The translations under genes were made by a program, and so were the position numbers. Shown in pieces: positions 33,502 through 44,466 of a stretch of DNA of 64,000 nucleotides. Under the pieces are notes generated by a model that saw only the letters and a list, made by a program, of their open reading frames with translations, searched no databases and was not told where the DNA came from. Position 1 is the stretch's first letter. Every line of letters begins with the position of its first letter. The stretch comes from Takakia lepidozioides (Eukaryota > Streptophyta > Takakiopsida > Takakiales > Takakiaceae). The stretch covers positions 8,000,001 to 8,064,000 of the forward strand of contig CM060733.1 of the NCBI GenBank assembly GCA_030704615.1, in the 5' to 3' direction.

Positions 33502-34290
33502 GTGAAGTCAAACAACGGGCTGGAGACACTTACAACTGGACCCGATTATTTGGTTTTCAGAGTAGTCATACAATGCTTTTACACCAGTAGCACATACCTG
33601 CCGTTGGCTGCAAGACTGGTGCTCCCATGCCTGTCAAGGGTGACACCCTTCTTCATACTTGCTATGTCTCAAGTACACATTGTGTCTACAGGCTTTGCTT
33701 TCATCTGCCCACAAGGCAAATACCTTGAGATTGAGGGTTGGAAGCGCCTGTCATTGCAAAAACATTGTTTAGTTGCATTAGGGATTTTGGATAGAGGTTT
33801 TAGGGGTCATGTTCGCATTCTGATTGCCAATCCAAAGCGTATGCTGGCCACTATTAAAAATGGTCAAGTGCTTGCCAGGCTTAATGTTGTGCCCATTAGT
33901 GACATATCTTTGGTGGACCCAACTTTGCATCTATGAGACATTGGCCTGGAAGATAATCCTCTGGACGGTCTGATTGCCATGACCAGTCTAGCTGCAGCCT
34001 CAACAAATCATAGCCTAGCTGCTGAGCAGGAAGTTTACTTTCAACATGTATTGGCTGAGATTAAGGTGGGTGAACTGACTGATTCCCAGCAGGCTCAATT
34101 ACATCTACTGCTCAAAAGAAACTTGGACATATTTACCAGTGGGGTAAGACTGAGGCATTGGCCTTTGAGAGACTGAAAATAACATTGACTTCTGCTCCCA
34201 TACTAATATTTCCTGATTTCTCTGTTCCCTTTCTATTGCAGATTGATGCTAGTGACCTAGCTGTTTCAGTTACCATTACAGTACATCAAA
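33502..34290 (+). pseudogene. Retroelement remnant: dUTPase-like domain, then RT and RNase H pieces
   Basis: The first frame (to 33936) contains STGFAFICPQGKYLEIEGWK, ALGILDRGFRGHV and TIKNGQVLARLNVVPI, the order of motifs 2-5 of trimeric dUTPases: the G-(V/I)-(I/L)-D-x-(Y/F)-R-G core keeps its Asp, while the RSGLA motif is degraded. It is followed by ELTDSQQAQLHLLLKRNLDIF (about 34060-34135, an RT N-terminus) and, after a deletion of the RT core, AFERLKITLTSAPILIFPDF and QIDASDLAVSV (about 34160-34260, RT/RNase H boundary). Strand and order fit a Ty3/gypsy or related pol. Not functional. Confidence 0.6.
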
Positions 34291-36271
34291 TCAAAATGAT
34301 TCAACAAAAAATGCCTCACTAATTCATTGTAAAACTCTGCACCACTATACATACTGAAACTGAAAATGTTATGAATCTGTATTTTCTCTCTCTTACCCAT
34401 GTTGACAAGGGAGAAATGTAGAAACACAGCAACACGTACATTGTATCTTTGGTTAAGAGTTTTAGAGATAAGAAAGTTAAGGCTATCATGTGGGAAAGTA
34501 GTTTGTGTGCAAAGAAGTGTACTGTTTGATTTAGTGTGAGTTCTACTCAGCTTGGTCCCTAGGAACTTGGAGGTTGGTGTAGAAGCTTGTATTAGTTCAA
34601 TTGTCATTTAAGTACATCTGCCCATTTGCAGACAGTTCACATAAGTTCAATTGTCACTTAAGGAGGGCTGTCTGCAGCATGCTTGAATTTGAATAGTGAG
34701 GTGCAACATATGATTGTTGTAGGAATTTCAGAGACTACTTGTGATAAATAACAGTTACATTCTTTAAACTTATACATTTGAATTTGATATCATGCTAGGA
34801 ATGGTATCGGATTGTCTTACAAGTTGGGTTCCAATTTCTTGTCAATCAGAACAGCCTGATTGGCATCTCCATCATGGGCCATACCAAATGTGAGGTATGT
34901 TAAGTTCATCATTTTCGTGAGCGATGTGCTTGCTAATTTTTTGCATGCATGATAGGCCAAAGCCTCTCTCATCCTCTCTCATTGATGATGGGATCTAGGG
35001 CAACTAGTTTACACAACATTTAAATGAGTAGTACCTCTCTGTCTATCCTTCTTTTTCTAAACAAGACCCTGAACCACACTACCGGCCTCGAGGGGATGTC
35101 ACATGCAAATTTAAATTTTATTGGCAACGGACTCTCAACAAGGGTAGGCTCATGAAAGCAATTAGCAGACAAAAATACCAGGAACTGAAAGCATATAAAA
35201 GGTGGAGGGAAGGATATCTGAGTCGTACACAATTTCCATGGGACATGTTGCAAAGTCGAGAAACTCATCCAGCTTTGGTGTTTTCTCTGCCTGCAAGACT
35301 GCTTGAGATTGGGACATATCACACAATCAAATGATGACTGTTCTTATGTGCCTCAGAAATGAAAATCCACCATCCGAAGACAACAACAGAGAGAGAAAGA
35401 CACTATCTTATATGAGATTTTAACCTACAACACACGCATGAGGATAAGAACTTGAGTACTCCAGTTTGACATAAAAGCAGCCTGAACATGCTATGATGCT
35501 CCCTGACACCAAACGATAGGGAAGTGAATTTAGTAGTTGACATCCACATCCTACTATAGGTTCCACATACCTACCATTGGGAACATTTGGCGAGACATAA
35601 TGGAGGGAGGTGTTTAATGACTGTGCATCCAGATCATTAAGGATTTTTTTTCTTCCGGATGGCCGGCTCAATGATCCCCTTGCTTCTCTCTTCTGGATGG
35701 CCTTTGTGTCTAAAGCTTGTCGGACTTTAATTAATTAACACAACTTGAATTGGTTGTGCTTTATGTTGGCATTTAGATTGACACCTACCAGAGCACCACA
35801 CCTCGATAGCAGAGCACACACCTAACACATTTGTTATTCTTTCTTATGCACAAGCTTGATGAATTAACAGGTCCCAACTCCCAACTTCAAAAACTCTGAC
35901 TCTCTTGTGTCTCTCTAGTTGTGGGCCGTGGCTCTCCTTGCTTTGGTAGGATGAGGACGGGGTGGTGAAAGGGGCCAGTATTAGTACGGGCATATATCTC
36001 TGCCGGATCATAAGGTAGTAGATCTTCGGCTGTTGCCCGCAATGATTCCAATGCCAACACCCGTTCGTCCTGCTCAAGACAAACTATCTCATTATGAGTG
36101 TTATCTGACGAAGAATGTGGCTCCTGAGTCCTACTATGCCAATGTCACTCTTGAAAATATTTGTTTGAATTCTTCTTTATGTGCAACAAGGGAGACATAG
36201 GGTGGATGCAGAAGAAGGGATGGATAGGGTTGTAGTGTGATATAACATGTTGATTATCCAACAAATCTTAC
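34291..36271. other. Intergenic, no supported feature
   Basis: Several short open frames on both strands, none with a recognised domain. No LTR pair for the upstream remnant is seen. Confidence 0.4.
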
Positions 36272-37421
36272 CTTGTCCATGTCAGTGAGCTGTCTTCCCC
36301 ACTTCAGCATGTTCAGATTCATGTTAGATACCTGCCAAGGCATCATTGTAAATTGAATCACAACAAGATCGCCCTTCCATAAAAAGAGGGATCAATTCTC
36401 AGGATCTTGAGCTTGCACATATGGAAGCTCAACAATCATCTCCACCTGAACAATGAGCAAGTTTGTTCATTATGTGGGCTCTCTTTTCTTTATATAGAAG
36501 TGACTTGATTTCAAGAGAGAGAAAATCTCACCGCATTCAAGACGTTGAAATCCTCCATGGTGTACTCATATGGACCAAAATTTTCAGATTTCACAAATAC
36601 AGTCATCCATTGGGGGAATGCTCGTAATGCTACCTGCATCAATTCTTCATCATCGCTGACTGGATCTGCGCTAAAGAATGAGCAAGGTTTCTATTTTCTT
36701 CATTAGTTTGGCAGTTTATCAAACAATCAATATTGATTTCTGTTAATAGCTAGTGGCCGTAATAAGATTGCAGCCTTGCTAGAAAACAAGGGAGTGAGCA
36801 GCACTTAAAACTAATTGCAACTGAGCTTCCAGGAAGAAGAGAGAGGGTTGGTAGGATACTTATTCAGTCCATGTAAGGACACAGACTGCTTCTAGCATGG
36901 GCGATTGTGATTCAGCAGTCATGCGTAGTGTCTGGAGCATCGTCAGAAGCACTGGTGTCTCTGCCTACATTCATGCATTCATTTTTTAATCAGCATATGA
37001 TACCCATATTTAGCTAATTAACCTCACAAAATTGCATGTGTATTGGTAGATTTGAAAGGGAAGGTAAACTGAGGTACTCTTTTGGGAGTTTCACTTGTCA
37101 CAAGACACATGTTCACAATGCAAGGTATTCATGCAAGCATTCTACACTTGCTTAACATGAAGATTGTTTGAACTTGAGATATGATCCAACGCCATTTGCA
37201 CGGATTGATAGAGAACATAAAACATCAAGTTGGTTCCTTAGCTAGAGATTAAACTGAAGCTGGAACAATCGTTGATAGCAACTGGGGAGAATTGATCTCT
37301 CAGCAAATAGGTACACAAGAGTATACCTCAAGGAAATGGAGAACACATGTGGGGTAGACCATTAGAAAACCTGTCATCCTGTTGAACTGGCCTGCAGCTT
37401 TGAGTGTCTCTTCATGCCAGG
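36272..37421 (-). pseudogene. Unidentified multi-exon gene or gene fragment (helical-repeat-like)
   Basis: Minus-strand exons with good splice sites in a shared frame: 37421-37327 (WHEETLKAAGQFNRMTGFLM... to VLHFLE), 36964 to about 36860 (AETPVLLTMLQTLRMTAESQ...), 36665-36532 (DDEELMQVALRAFPQWMTVF... to FNVLNA), about 36448 downward (VEMIVELPYVQAQDPEN) and 36331-36272 (VSNMNLNMLKWGRQLTDMDK). The amphipathic helices resemble HEAT/ARM repeats of karyopherins or similar scaffolds, but I cannot name it. Two exons contain or end at in-frame stops (TAA at 36862-36860; TGA after DPEN), so it may be a decayed copy. Donors and acceptors elsewhere are intact. Confidence 0.4.
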
Positions 37422-39012
37422 CTGCATGCTAGCTAGCACAGATCCACACTGAATCATGCTTTGGTAGGATCTCAAATAAATCAATGTTGGATGTCGATTA
37501 ATTCATGTTGCTTATGCTGGGGCCATAGACCACGACTTGGTTTGCATGGAGAAGAGAAGTTTATTTTTACTCTTTCATATTGATTCTTGTCTATTATTGT
37601 GAACGTCCCTTACTTTTTCCCTTACTACATTGCGAAAACTCACCACCTCCTCTGCGGCGCACCAAAAAAAAAAAAAAACCAACAACAACTCGCCTCCAAA
37701 TGTGTGCATCTTGGTTTATGAGACTTAAGAACCAAAAACAGAAAACTAGAGAGGAAAAATGTTATGTAAGTACACGCAAGGCGCTGCTTGGTGGTCTCTT
37801 TGGCGTTGATTTTTCCGGCATACAACATGCGGCTTATACTTGGTCCTCTCTGCACATGTTAAGAAACTTTGTGCTTCTCAGATGACCCCTTATTAGAACT
37901 ATTACTCTAAATTGAATGACTTTGAGTAATCCACACGTCTACACAACGCATTACCTAGTCGTCTTTGAAGCCACTTTAATGTCAAGGTGGAGATTGTGGG
38001 GAAGGTTTTTCAAAGGTGTCATATTTCTTGTAATCTACAGCCCCATTCATATCTAATCAACAATATTTGTGGTCTTATTTTCTCTGTGAGTTATAGGTCC
38101 TCAAATCTCCCAATGAGTATTGCATCAGTGTAGGCTCCAGCCATAGACTCGTGCACCAACCAAAGTTAAACTTGACATTTTTAGGGTAAACCAGGTTATG
38201 GCAGAACATCTATATGCAGATGTTGGATCATACAGAAGTCACTCTCTCCTGTAGATAATTGCAATCATCAACAAAATGATGCAAGCTTCCTTTTCCTCCA
38301 ACACGTTCCTTCTATGAGGCAGAAGGGGTGGTGGATTGTGTCAAATGTAGTCTTAATTTGGAATATGGGAAATCAGACATGACCTTGGCAGATGCTGAAA
38401 CATTTTCTATCACTAGATCCAACATGTTTTGCCGCGGTTGGTGTATGTTCATTATATAGTCGTCCATGGCTGCTGCCTTTCAGAATTCTCACAAGAGAGG
38501 TCTTCACAAATACCCGCAAGAAAGAGAGACGGATGGCGAGAGGCTTAACTTCTCAGTACCCTTGGAAATTCCGCTCAGAGTTATTTATTTATTTATTTAT
38601 GGCTCAGATTTGCAATTAACCGCTTATAAAGATTGAAATATAGATTTAATAAAACTTCTTTCCATTTTCTTAATTTTACAAAAACATTATTTCGCATTAA
38701 TTTTTTTTTTCTGTTTTATTTTTAAAAACAGGGATGGCTAGAATATCATTTGAATTGTTGAAAACTGATCACATATGATGATGTGAAAATCGCCATGTAT
38801 AAAGAACTTGATTTACGTATGAAAACTATGTGTAATACAAAACCTTTCTTTGTACCACAACAATGGGAAAAATACTATAGTAAGGGCTACAAAATGAAAA
38901 TTGTAATATAAAAGTTTTTTCACATCACAAGCTTCTTATCTTAAAGAGAAGACAACAACAAAGATGATGCACTAAATACTATTTACAAAAATACCAAGTG
39001 TTCAGGAGGTTT
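37422..39012. other. Intergenic, no supported feature
   Basis: AT-rich, with an A15 run near 37664-37678 and a short ATTT tandem (38582-38600). No gene recognised. Confidence 0.4.
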
Positions 39013-40482
39013 TTACAGATCATCAAAGTGAAGTTTGCGTTTCACACCGTGTTGCACATCATCATATGGTTTTGATTTCGATGGACCAGGAACAGCTGCC
39101 AAAGGGGTTACAATCAAATCCATACTACGAATAGGAAATTTTATTTTAGGGATTGATTGTTGAATGTCCTCTTGAAAACCAACAAGGGCAGATGTGGGGG
39201 TCAATTGAAATTTATCACGAATGCAAATTGCGTTTTGTTTTGGACGAGGGGAATTGAGGAACTCAGATTCTGCCAAATGCACGATTGCCTCGAGCCATTT
39301 GCCCTCAATGGTCAGCAACATAGGTTCAACGTCGGTTGCAATGGAGGTACGGAGAAAACCTGACTTGTGAACATTTGTTTTCAAACGACAGCCGTTAGAA
39401 TGAACATCGCCGATTGGAGAGATGATGATATCTGATACACGACAGTACTCACATACTTTCTGAAATAGAGGGGCAGTAGGGCTGAGTATGGACAGCACCC
39501 CACTTACTTGGAAAAATCCCGGATTACATTATTTTAGATTAAGGTACATAATAACTAAAATTGATAGTAAAAAAATTCAATACAAACAAAGTAAGATATA
39601 ATGGCTTACCTCTCTTACTGCGGGCTGAGTGCTAGTAAATTTGTTGTGCAAATGAAGAAGACGAGCTCAAACGCTTTCATCAACAACCCTGCTGAAAATT
39701 GTGTGGGGTTGCGCTTTCAAATGTTGATCTCCTTTAGACGTTGTTGCGATATTCTTAATCAAGATCATAACACATTAGCCAGCATTGTATGCTTCCACAA
39801 TTTGATCATATTCTGTTTTGAAATTCCTCCCCATGACAAGAACATCCTGGTCAAATTCTCTTGCAATCATTAGTTGCTTTTCATCCTTTGTATCTTGTCC
39901 TCCCCCTCTTACTGCAGTAACAATGACAGCAAAGGTGACACATGCCTAACTCTGAAGAGAGGCTCAGAACTATCTTATGGAATTCGTGTGGAAAAATAAG
40001 GGAACCATCTCAGGTTCAAAGGCAGGAATTGAAGACACGGTTGTAGTCGACTCAACTATTATGACGACATACATGCCGTCTTTCTCAAAACCTCTTTTGG
40101 ATTTTGAGTCCATCCCAAAATTTTCCACCCTCACATACATGTTTTTTTGCAAACATTGCTCATGCATTTCTATAAAGGGCGACTTCACTCTTAAAGTGAC
40201 TGTGGTCAAGATTATCTTATCTAGCAAATCACGTTGCAAGTAAGCATAACCTGGATCTTCCATGGTCTTATTGGCAATCCGATCAAAGGTGCCATATCTG
40301 TTCAGCACCTTCGCCTCAAAGGCAACATCTCGGATTCTATAGTTCAAGTCATCCACTGTGACGACCATCCCCTCTTCCTTCGGTGCTACAGCAGACATTG
40401 TAAAAGCAACTGCTACCACAACAAAGACCAGAGGGTGAAAGATGCAAAGAGAGAGAGGGGACGGGAACAAGCTTATACTCAC
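39013..40482 (-). pseudogene. Possible OB-fold (RPA1-like) protein gene, broken
   Basis: The upstream frame (40482-39970, likely start at 40398, MSAVAPKEEGMVVTVDD) contains KNMYVRVENFGMDSKSKRGF and DGMYVVIIVESTTTVSSIPA, with the beta-strand pattern of OB folds in RPA1-like ssDNA-binding proteins. About 39905-39620 continues in another frame (EKQLMIAREFDQDVLVMGRN, then ILIKNIATTSKGDQHLK) with two stops. The last frame (39498-39013) ends with a basic tail, VKRKLHFDDL. Either a gene with introns I could not place or a decayed copy, possibly of transposon origin. The family assignment is tentative. Confidence 0.35.
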
Positions 40483-40740
40483 AAATGAAGCTATGACCTT
40501 AAGCTAATTTATTTGCAAGAATGAGACCGCCCCATGTGTGCCTCAACTGCACTGCTCCACAGGTTACTTAGTGCGTCGCCTACTTTACGATGAGGTCATG
40601 GAGAAAGACGACAATATGTTGTAGAAGATGAGAGTAAAAATGAAGAAGATGAACTCGAAAATGAATGCAAAACCCTAAACAATCCTGAAGAATCTCAGGG
40701 CAATGTGAAAATTGTAGTTTATTCCAAAGAGTAGGGTGTG
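40483..40740. other. Intergenic
   Basis: Short upstream region of the OB-fold-like frame; nothing recognised. Confidence 0.4.
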
Positions 40741-40743
40741 GTA

Positions 40744-40815
40744 GTTTTGAACCCACAACCTCTTAGAATACAAAGTCTTAAGAGTACTCATGATAACCAC
40801 TAGAGTAACCAGGGC
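40744..40815 (-). mobile_element. tRNA-derived SINE head 1
   Basis: Minus strand: CCTGGTTACTCTAGTGGTTA (A-box region, about 40813-40794), then at normal spacing GGGTTCAAAAC (B box, 40753-40743). RNA polymerase III promoter layout of plant SINEs. Confidence 0.45.
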
Positions 40816-41064
40816 TTCTTTTGGTTATATTATGGTTTTTTTTTTCCTAAACTCCTAGACTCATGAAGGTTTATTTAAAAATAGATGTCGGTGCATTACA
40901 AATAGTTGTACGAACATTTATCGAGAACAAAATTTTGTTTTGATTGTAATAAATGGTGACAACTACAAATTTTGTCGGTACATACCAATAAATAGTACAT
41001 GTGATTTATAAATGTAATGACCAAAGTTGATACATTTATTATAGTAGTTTATTTTTTTCCATTT

Positions 41065-41755
41065 CCTTTAGGACTCCTTAGGGCCGTTCTAAGGAGTCCT
41101 AAGGGCGACTATAAATAACAATGTCCATTTTTCCATTTTCCCCCTCATAGAACTCCTTAGGGCCACCCTCAGGAGTCCTAATGATAATTATAAATAATAA
41201 TTTATATCTTTCCATTTTCTCTCTCTTAGGATTCCTTAGGGCAACCTTAAGGAGTCCTAAGGGCGACTATATATCGCAATTTACATCTTTCCATTTCCCC
41301 CCCTCTTAGGGCCGCCCTGAGGAGTCCTAAGGGCAATTATAAATAATAATATATATGTTTCCATCTTCCCCCTTTTAGGATTTCTTAGGGCCGCCCTAAG
41401 GAGTCCTAAGGGCGATTATAAATAATAATTTACATCTTTCCATTTTCCCCCTCTTAGGACTTCTTAGGGCGGTCCTAAGGAGTCCTAAAGACGAATAATA
41501 ATTTATATCTTTCCAGTTTTCCCCCTCTTAAGACTCCTTAGGGACGCCCTAAGGAGTCCGAAGGGCAATTATAAATAATCATTTACATGTTTCCATTTTT
41601 CCCCTCTTAGGACTTTTTAAAGCCACCCTAAGGAGTCCGAAGGGCAATTATAAATAATAATTTATATGTTTCCATTTCCCCTCTTAGGACTTTTTAGGGC
41701 CCTAAGGAGTCCTAAGCGTGATTATAAGTAATAATTTATATCTTTAGATTTTTTT
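41065..41755. repeat. Palindrome-bearing minisatellite, about nine units of about 79 bp
   Basis: Each unit has an inverted repeat of the type AGGACTCCTTAGGGC / GCCCTAAGGAGTCCT with almost no loop, then a spacer such as ATTATAAATAATAATTTA and a pyrimidine tract (CATTTTCCCCCTCTT). Units begin near 41071, 41149, 41227, 41307, 41376, 41455, 41529, 41608 and 41685. Arms are partly degenerate, with matched changes in some units. Confidence 0.88.
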
Positions 41756-41974
41756 TTTCTAGTCCTAAACTTGCTGACACGTGTCTTTTCATCCCAAAAA
41801 ATGAAAAAACTGTCATTTTCAGTTCATTTTTCGAAATTTTTGCCTTTTTTAATATTTTTTTTGACCTCCTCCTCCACTTTCATCTGTTCTTAATGTCAAA
41901 AAGTTTACAAATGAATGAACCTTTCCATCCAAGTTCCTGGCTTTTTCAAAAATATATATTCTACGTGGCATGAA

Positions 41975-42030
41975 AAGTTTGAACCCTGTTACTGATAGAT
42001 ATTCCAACCTTCTCACCACCAAGCTACACT
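41975..42030 (-). mobile_element. tRNA-derived SINE head 2
   Basis: Minus strand: TAGCTTGGTGG (A box, 42026-42016) and GGGTTCAAAC (B box, 41985-41976), about 31 bp apart. Both fit pol III consensus well. Confidence 0.5.
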
Positions 42031-42242
42031 TGTTATATTGATGGTAGGTCAAACTACAATGTTGTAGATAGATATAGTTGCTCCTACATTAAAAGTGTAT
42101 GCTCTAGTCTATAATTATCCGTCGTTATCTTTTGACGCCTGTCCTCTGTCATCTGTTCTCAATGTGAAAAAGCTTACAAATGATTCAAATGGAATTTATA
42201 TTAATCTTCCTTAAAGTTAATAATATATGTATTAACTAGGGA

Positions 42243-42310
42243 CGGGGGATCCAAACCCTCACCACCTGGTGAAGGTATATCTAGAGGCTTATCCATTCAG
42301 CCTACCACCA
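42243..42310 (-). mobile_element. tRNA-derived SINE head 3
   Basis: Minus strand: TAGGCTGAATGG (A box, 42304-42293) and GGGTTTGGATCCC (B box, 42258-42246). Confidence 0.45.
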
Positions 42311-42611
42311 TTATTCACACCCTATACCCGCTCAAAAGGAGTCCCCACAATGCCTCTATCCCAAGTAAATTGGGACAGAGCCAATAAAAAAGGATGGCAA
42401 AGTACTGAAAATGCACTGTGTTGAGTCCCCTCCGGATCACTAGAAAGGAGGTATACCCAAATTTTGTCCAAAACATCTAGAAGATTAGGAGAAGCCGCCC
42501 AACATCATAAGACATATAGTTGTAGAAATTGGACTCAATTGGATCAGCCATTTAGGAATTTCGATATATCAGTGTGATTTTGTTTTCCAATTTTGCAAAG
42601 ATTGCAAAATC

Positions 42612-42679
42612 ATTTCATGCTCACAAAATGGTTATAAGATTCCAAATTTCATGCTCACAAAATGGTTATAAGATTCCAA
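42612..42679 (+). repeat. 34-bp perfect tandem duplication
   Basis: The unit starting ATTTCATGCTCACAAAATGG occurs at 42612-42645 and again at 42646-42679. Confidence 0.92.
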
Positions 42680-42981
42680 TTCTTGCTGAAAAAAAACATG
42701 AAATTTGAGGTAGGGGTAAGCGATATGGTTACGAATATGATTGAATGGTCAAATTCTGTAGATCTCAGAACAGTCTTATTAACAAATAAGAAGGTAGAAT
42801 GGGGTGTATATTTTGCTTCGGTTCTGAGCTCCTTTCTATATGACCAGTGCTTCCTGTCTAAACTTGTGTGCATAACTCATGAGGTATTTTAAGAAATTTC
42901 TATTCAAACGTAAGTTTACCTCCCTGGAGGTAATGTAGGAGTTGTCAATTTTGCAATCAAACGTACTAGCGTGGCCTGTGC

Positions 42982-43112
42982 CGTTGGCCCAAGTGTCCAA
43001 CTTGTCATTTAAGTCCAAGTGCGTCTGGGACGTTGAGGCCCAAGTGCAACCTCTAGGGCAGCTTGTGCCCTTGGCCCAAGTGTCCAATGTTATCTAAGTC
43101 CAAGTGCATCAA
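42982..43112 (+). repeat. Two-unit repeat, about 87-bp period
   Basis: TTGGCCCAAGTGTCCAA followed by AAGTCCAAGTGC occurs near 42984 and again near 43071, with indels between. Confidence 0.7.
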
Positions 43113-43137
43113 TATCTGAAGCAAGCCATGTCTAATC

Positions 43138-43230
43138 ATTTTTTTTCCCACAAAGCCTACGACCAAATTTGAACCAGAGACCTTTCCCTTGATATCTCTC
43201 TGTTGAGGCTCCAACCATTGTCCCAGGAAT
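43138..43230 (-). mobile_element. tRNA-derived SINE with A-rich tail
   Basis: Minus strand: GGGACAATGGTTGG (A-box region, about 43225-43212), TGGTTCAAATTTGG (B box, about 43176-43163), then an A-run (GGGAAAAAAAA) near 43148-43138. Confidence 0.45.
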
Positions 43231-43239
43231 GCCCACTTT

Positions 43240-44466
43240 GCTATTTTTTGTGATTTCCAGTGGCCCAAAGTACTTGAAATTCCACATCTCCCACACCGCA
43301 AGTCCAAAAATCATGAAACCAAGCCCGTGCACCCCTCCTCGTCAAGGGCTTTCCAATGGTACCAAGCACAAGGGCCTCGCGGTTGGGGACTTCTCAAATC
43401 TACAAAACAAACAAATCAAATGTATTGTTTATGGATCGTCTCACAAGAGATGACGTCGACGTGAGCAGCACTGCTCTCGCTCCCACAATTTCTCTACAAG
43501 TTTTGCAGGTGGAGTTGATTTATACATCTCTCTCACAAACCAACTCATGTACCACCATGACTGTGTGATGCTGAAGCAAGTGACGAGAGATGTTGGGGAG
43601 AATTAAGAGACCAGATGTATGAGAGGGCTCCACAAACCAAGGAACATGGTATAGCGAAGCAGATGCATCAAAGTTATGTTTCATGGCGGATGTGTACGCC
43701 AGCTTACAAGTCCATTGAATACCCTCAATTTACAGTAACTGGATTGTCATTCGTTGTGTGCAAGTGAGTCTGAAATAAAATACACTGGTGCAAGGCTCTC
43801 TACCCGCATGGACTGTTGACAAGGGGTAACAATAAATGAGTTTCTTTCTTCTTTTCTCTGTGTGATGTTTGGGATTTGCTCTCTTTGAGTTCTGGAGTTT
43901 TATTGTGTGGTTTTGCAGCGTCTTATAGCCCCTTCGGTCCTCCTGTGGACATAATACGTTTCTCAATTACGATCCCTCTTTCTCTCGGGCTGGAGAGGCA
44001 GAAGCACGGAGGTTTTCAGAAGCAAGGGGAGGGAGGCCATCACAGCCACCTAACTGCAGACTATGATGAAACTGAACTGGGAATGTGTAGCAACCTTCCA
44101 TTGCCCTACCTGTAGAGGATTCAATCCGTCATGATTTCCCAGTACCCTTATCAGCAGAATCTGTGTCAAGAGGGAATTTCATACCATTGGGTTTGATTGC
44201 AATAAAAGAATGTCTTGTTGAAAAACTTGGAGCTACTCAAAGAGCCTTTCTTGTCCCCACACATCCACGAGAAAGTCCACCATCTCCTGCATATTTTGAG
44301 CAAATCTAGAGCACTTTAGTGAATCGAAAAAATTGTCCCCTGACAAACAATGTTTACCCTCGCAGTTGTGTATGACCAACAGGAATTATCAGGCAAGAAC
44401 TATTCAACTTCCACAGGGACTTTGAAGCACATTAACTTTTGAAAGACCAGTCAAAAGTGATGAAAC
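43240..44466. other. Intergenic, no supported feature
   Basis: No recognised domain or repeat. Open frames at 43229-43568 and 43730-44115 are short and unmatched. Confidence 0.4.

Noticed and set aside
41065-41755. CRISPR-like array
   Set aside because: Regular spacing, but spacers are themselves repeated, units are palindromic and the genome is a plant; it is a minisatellite.
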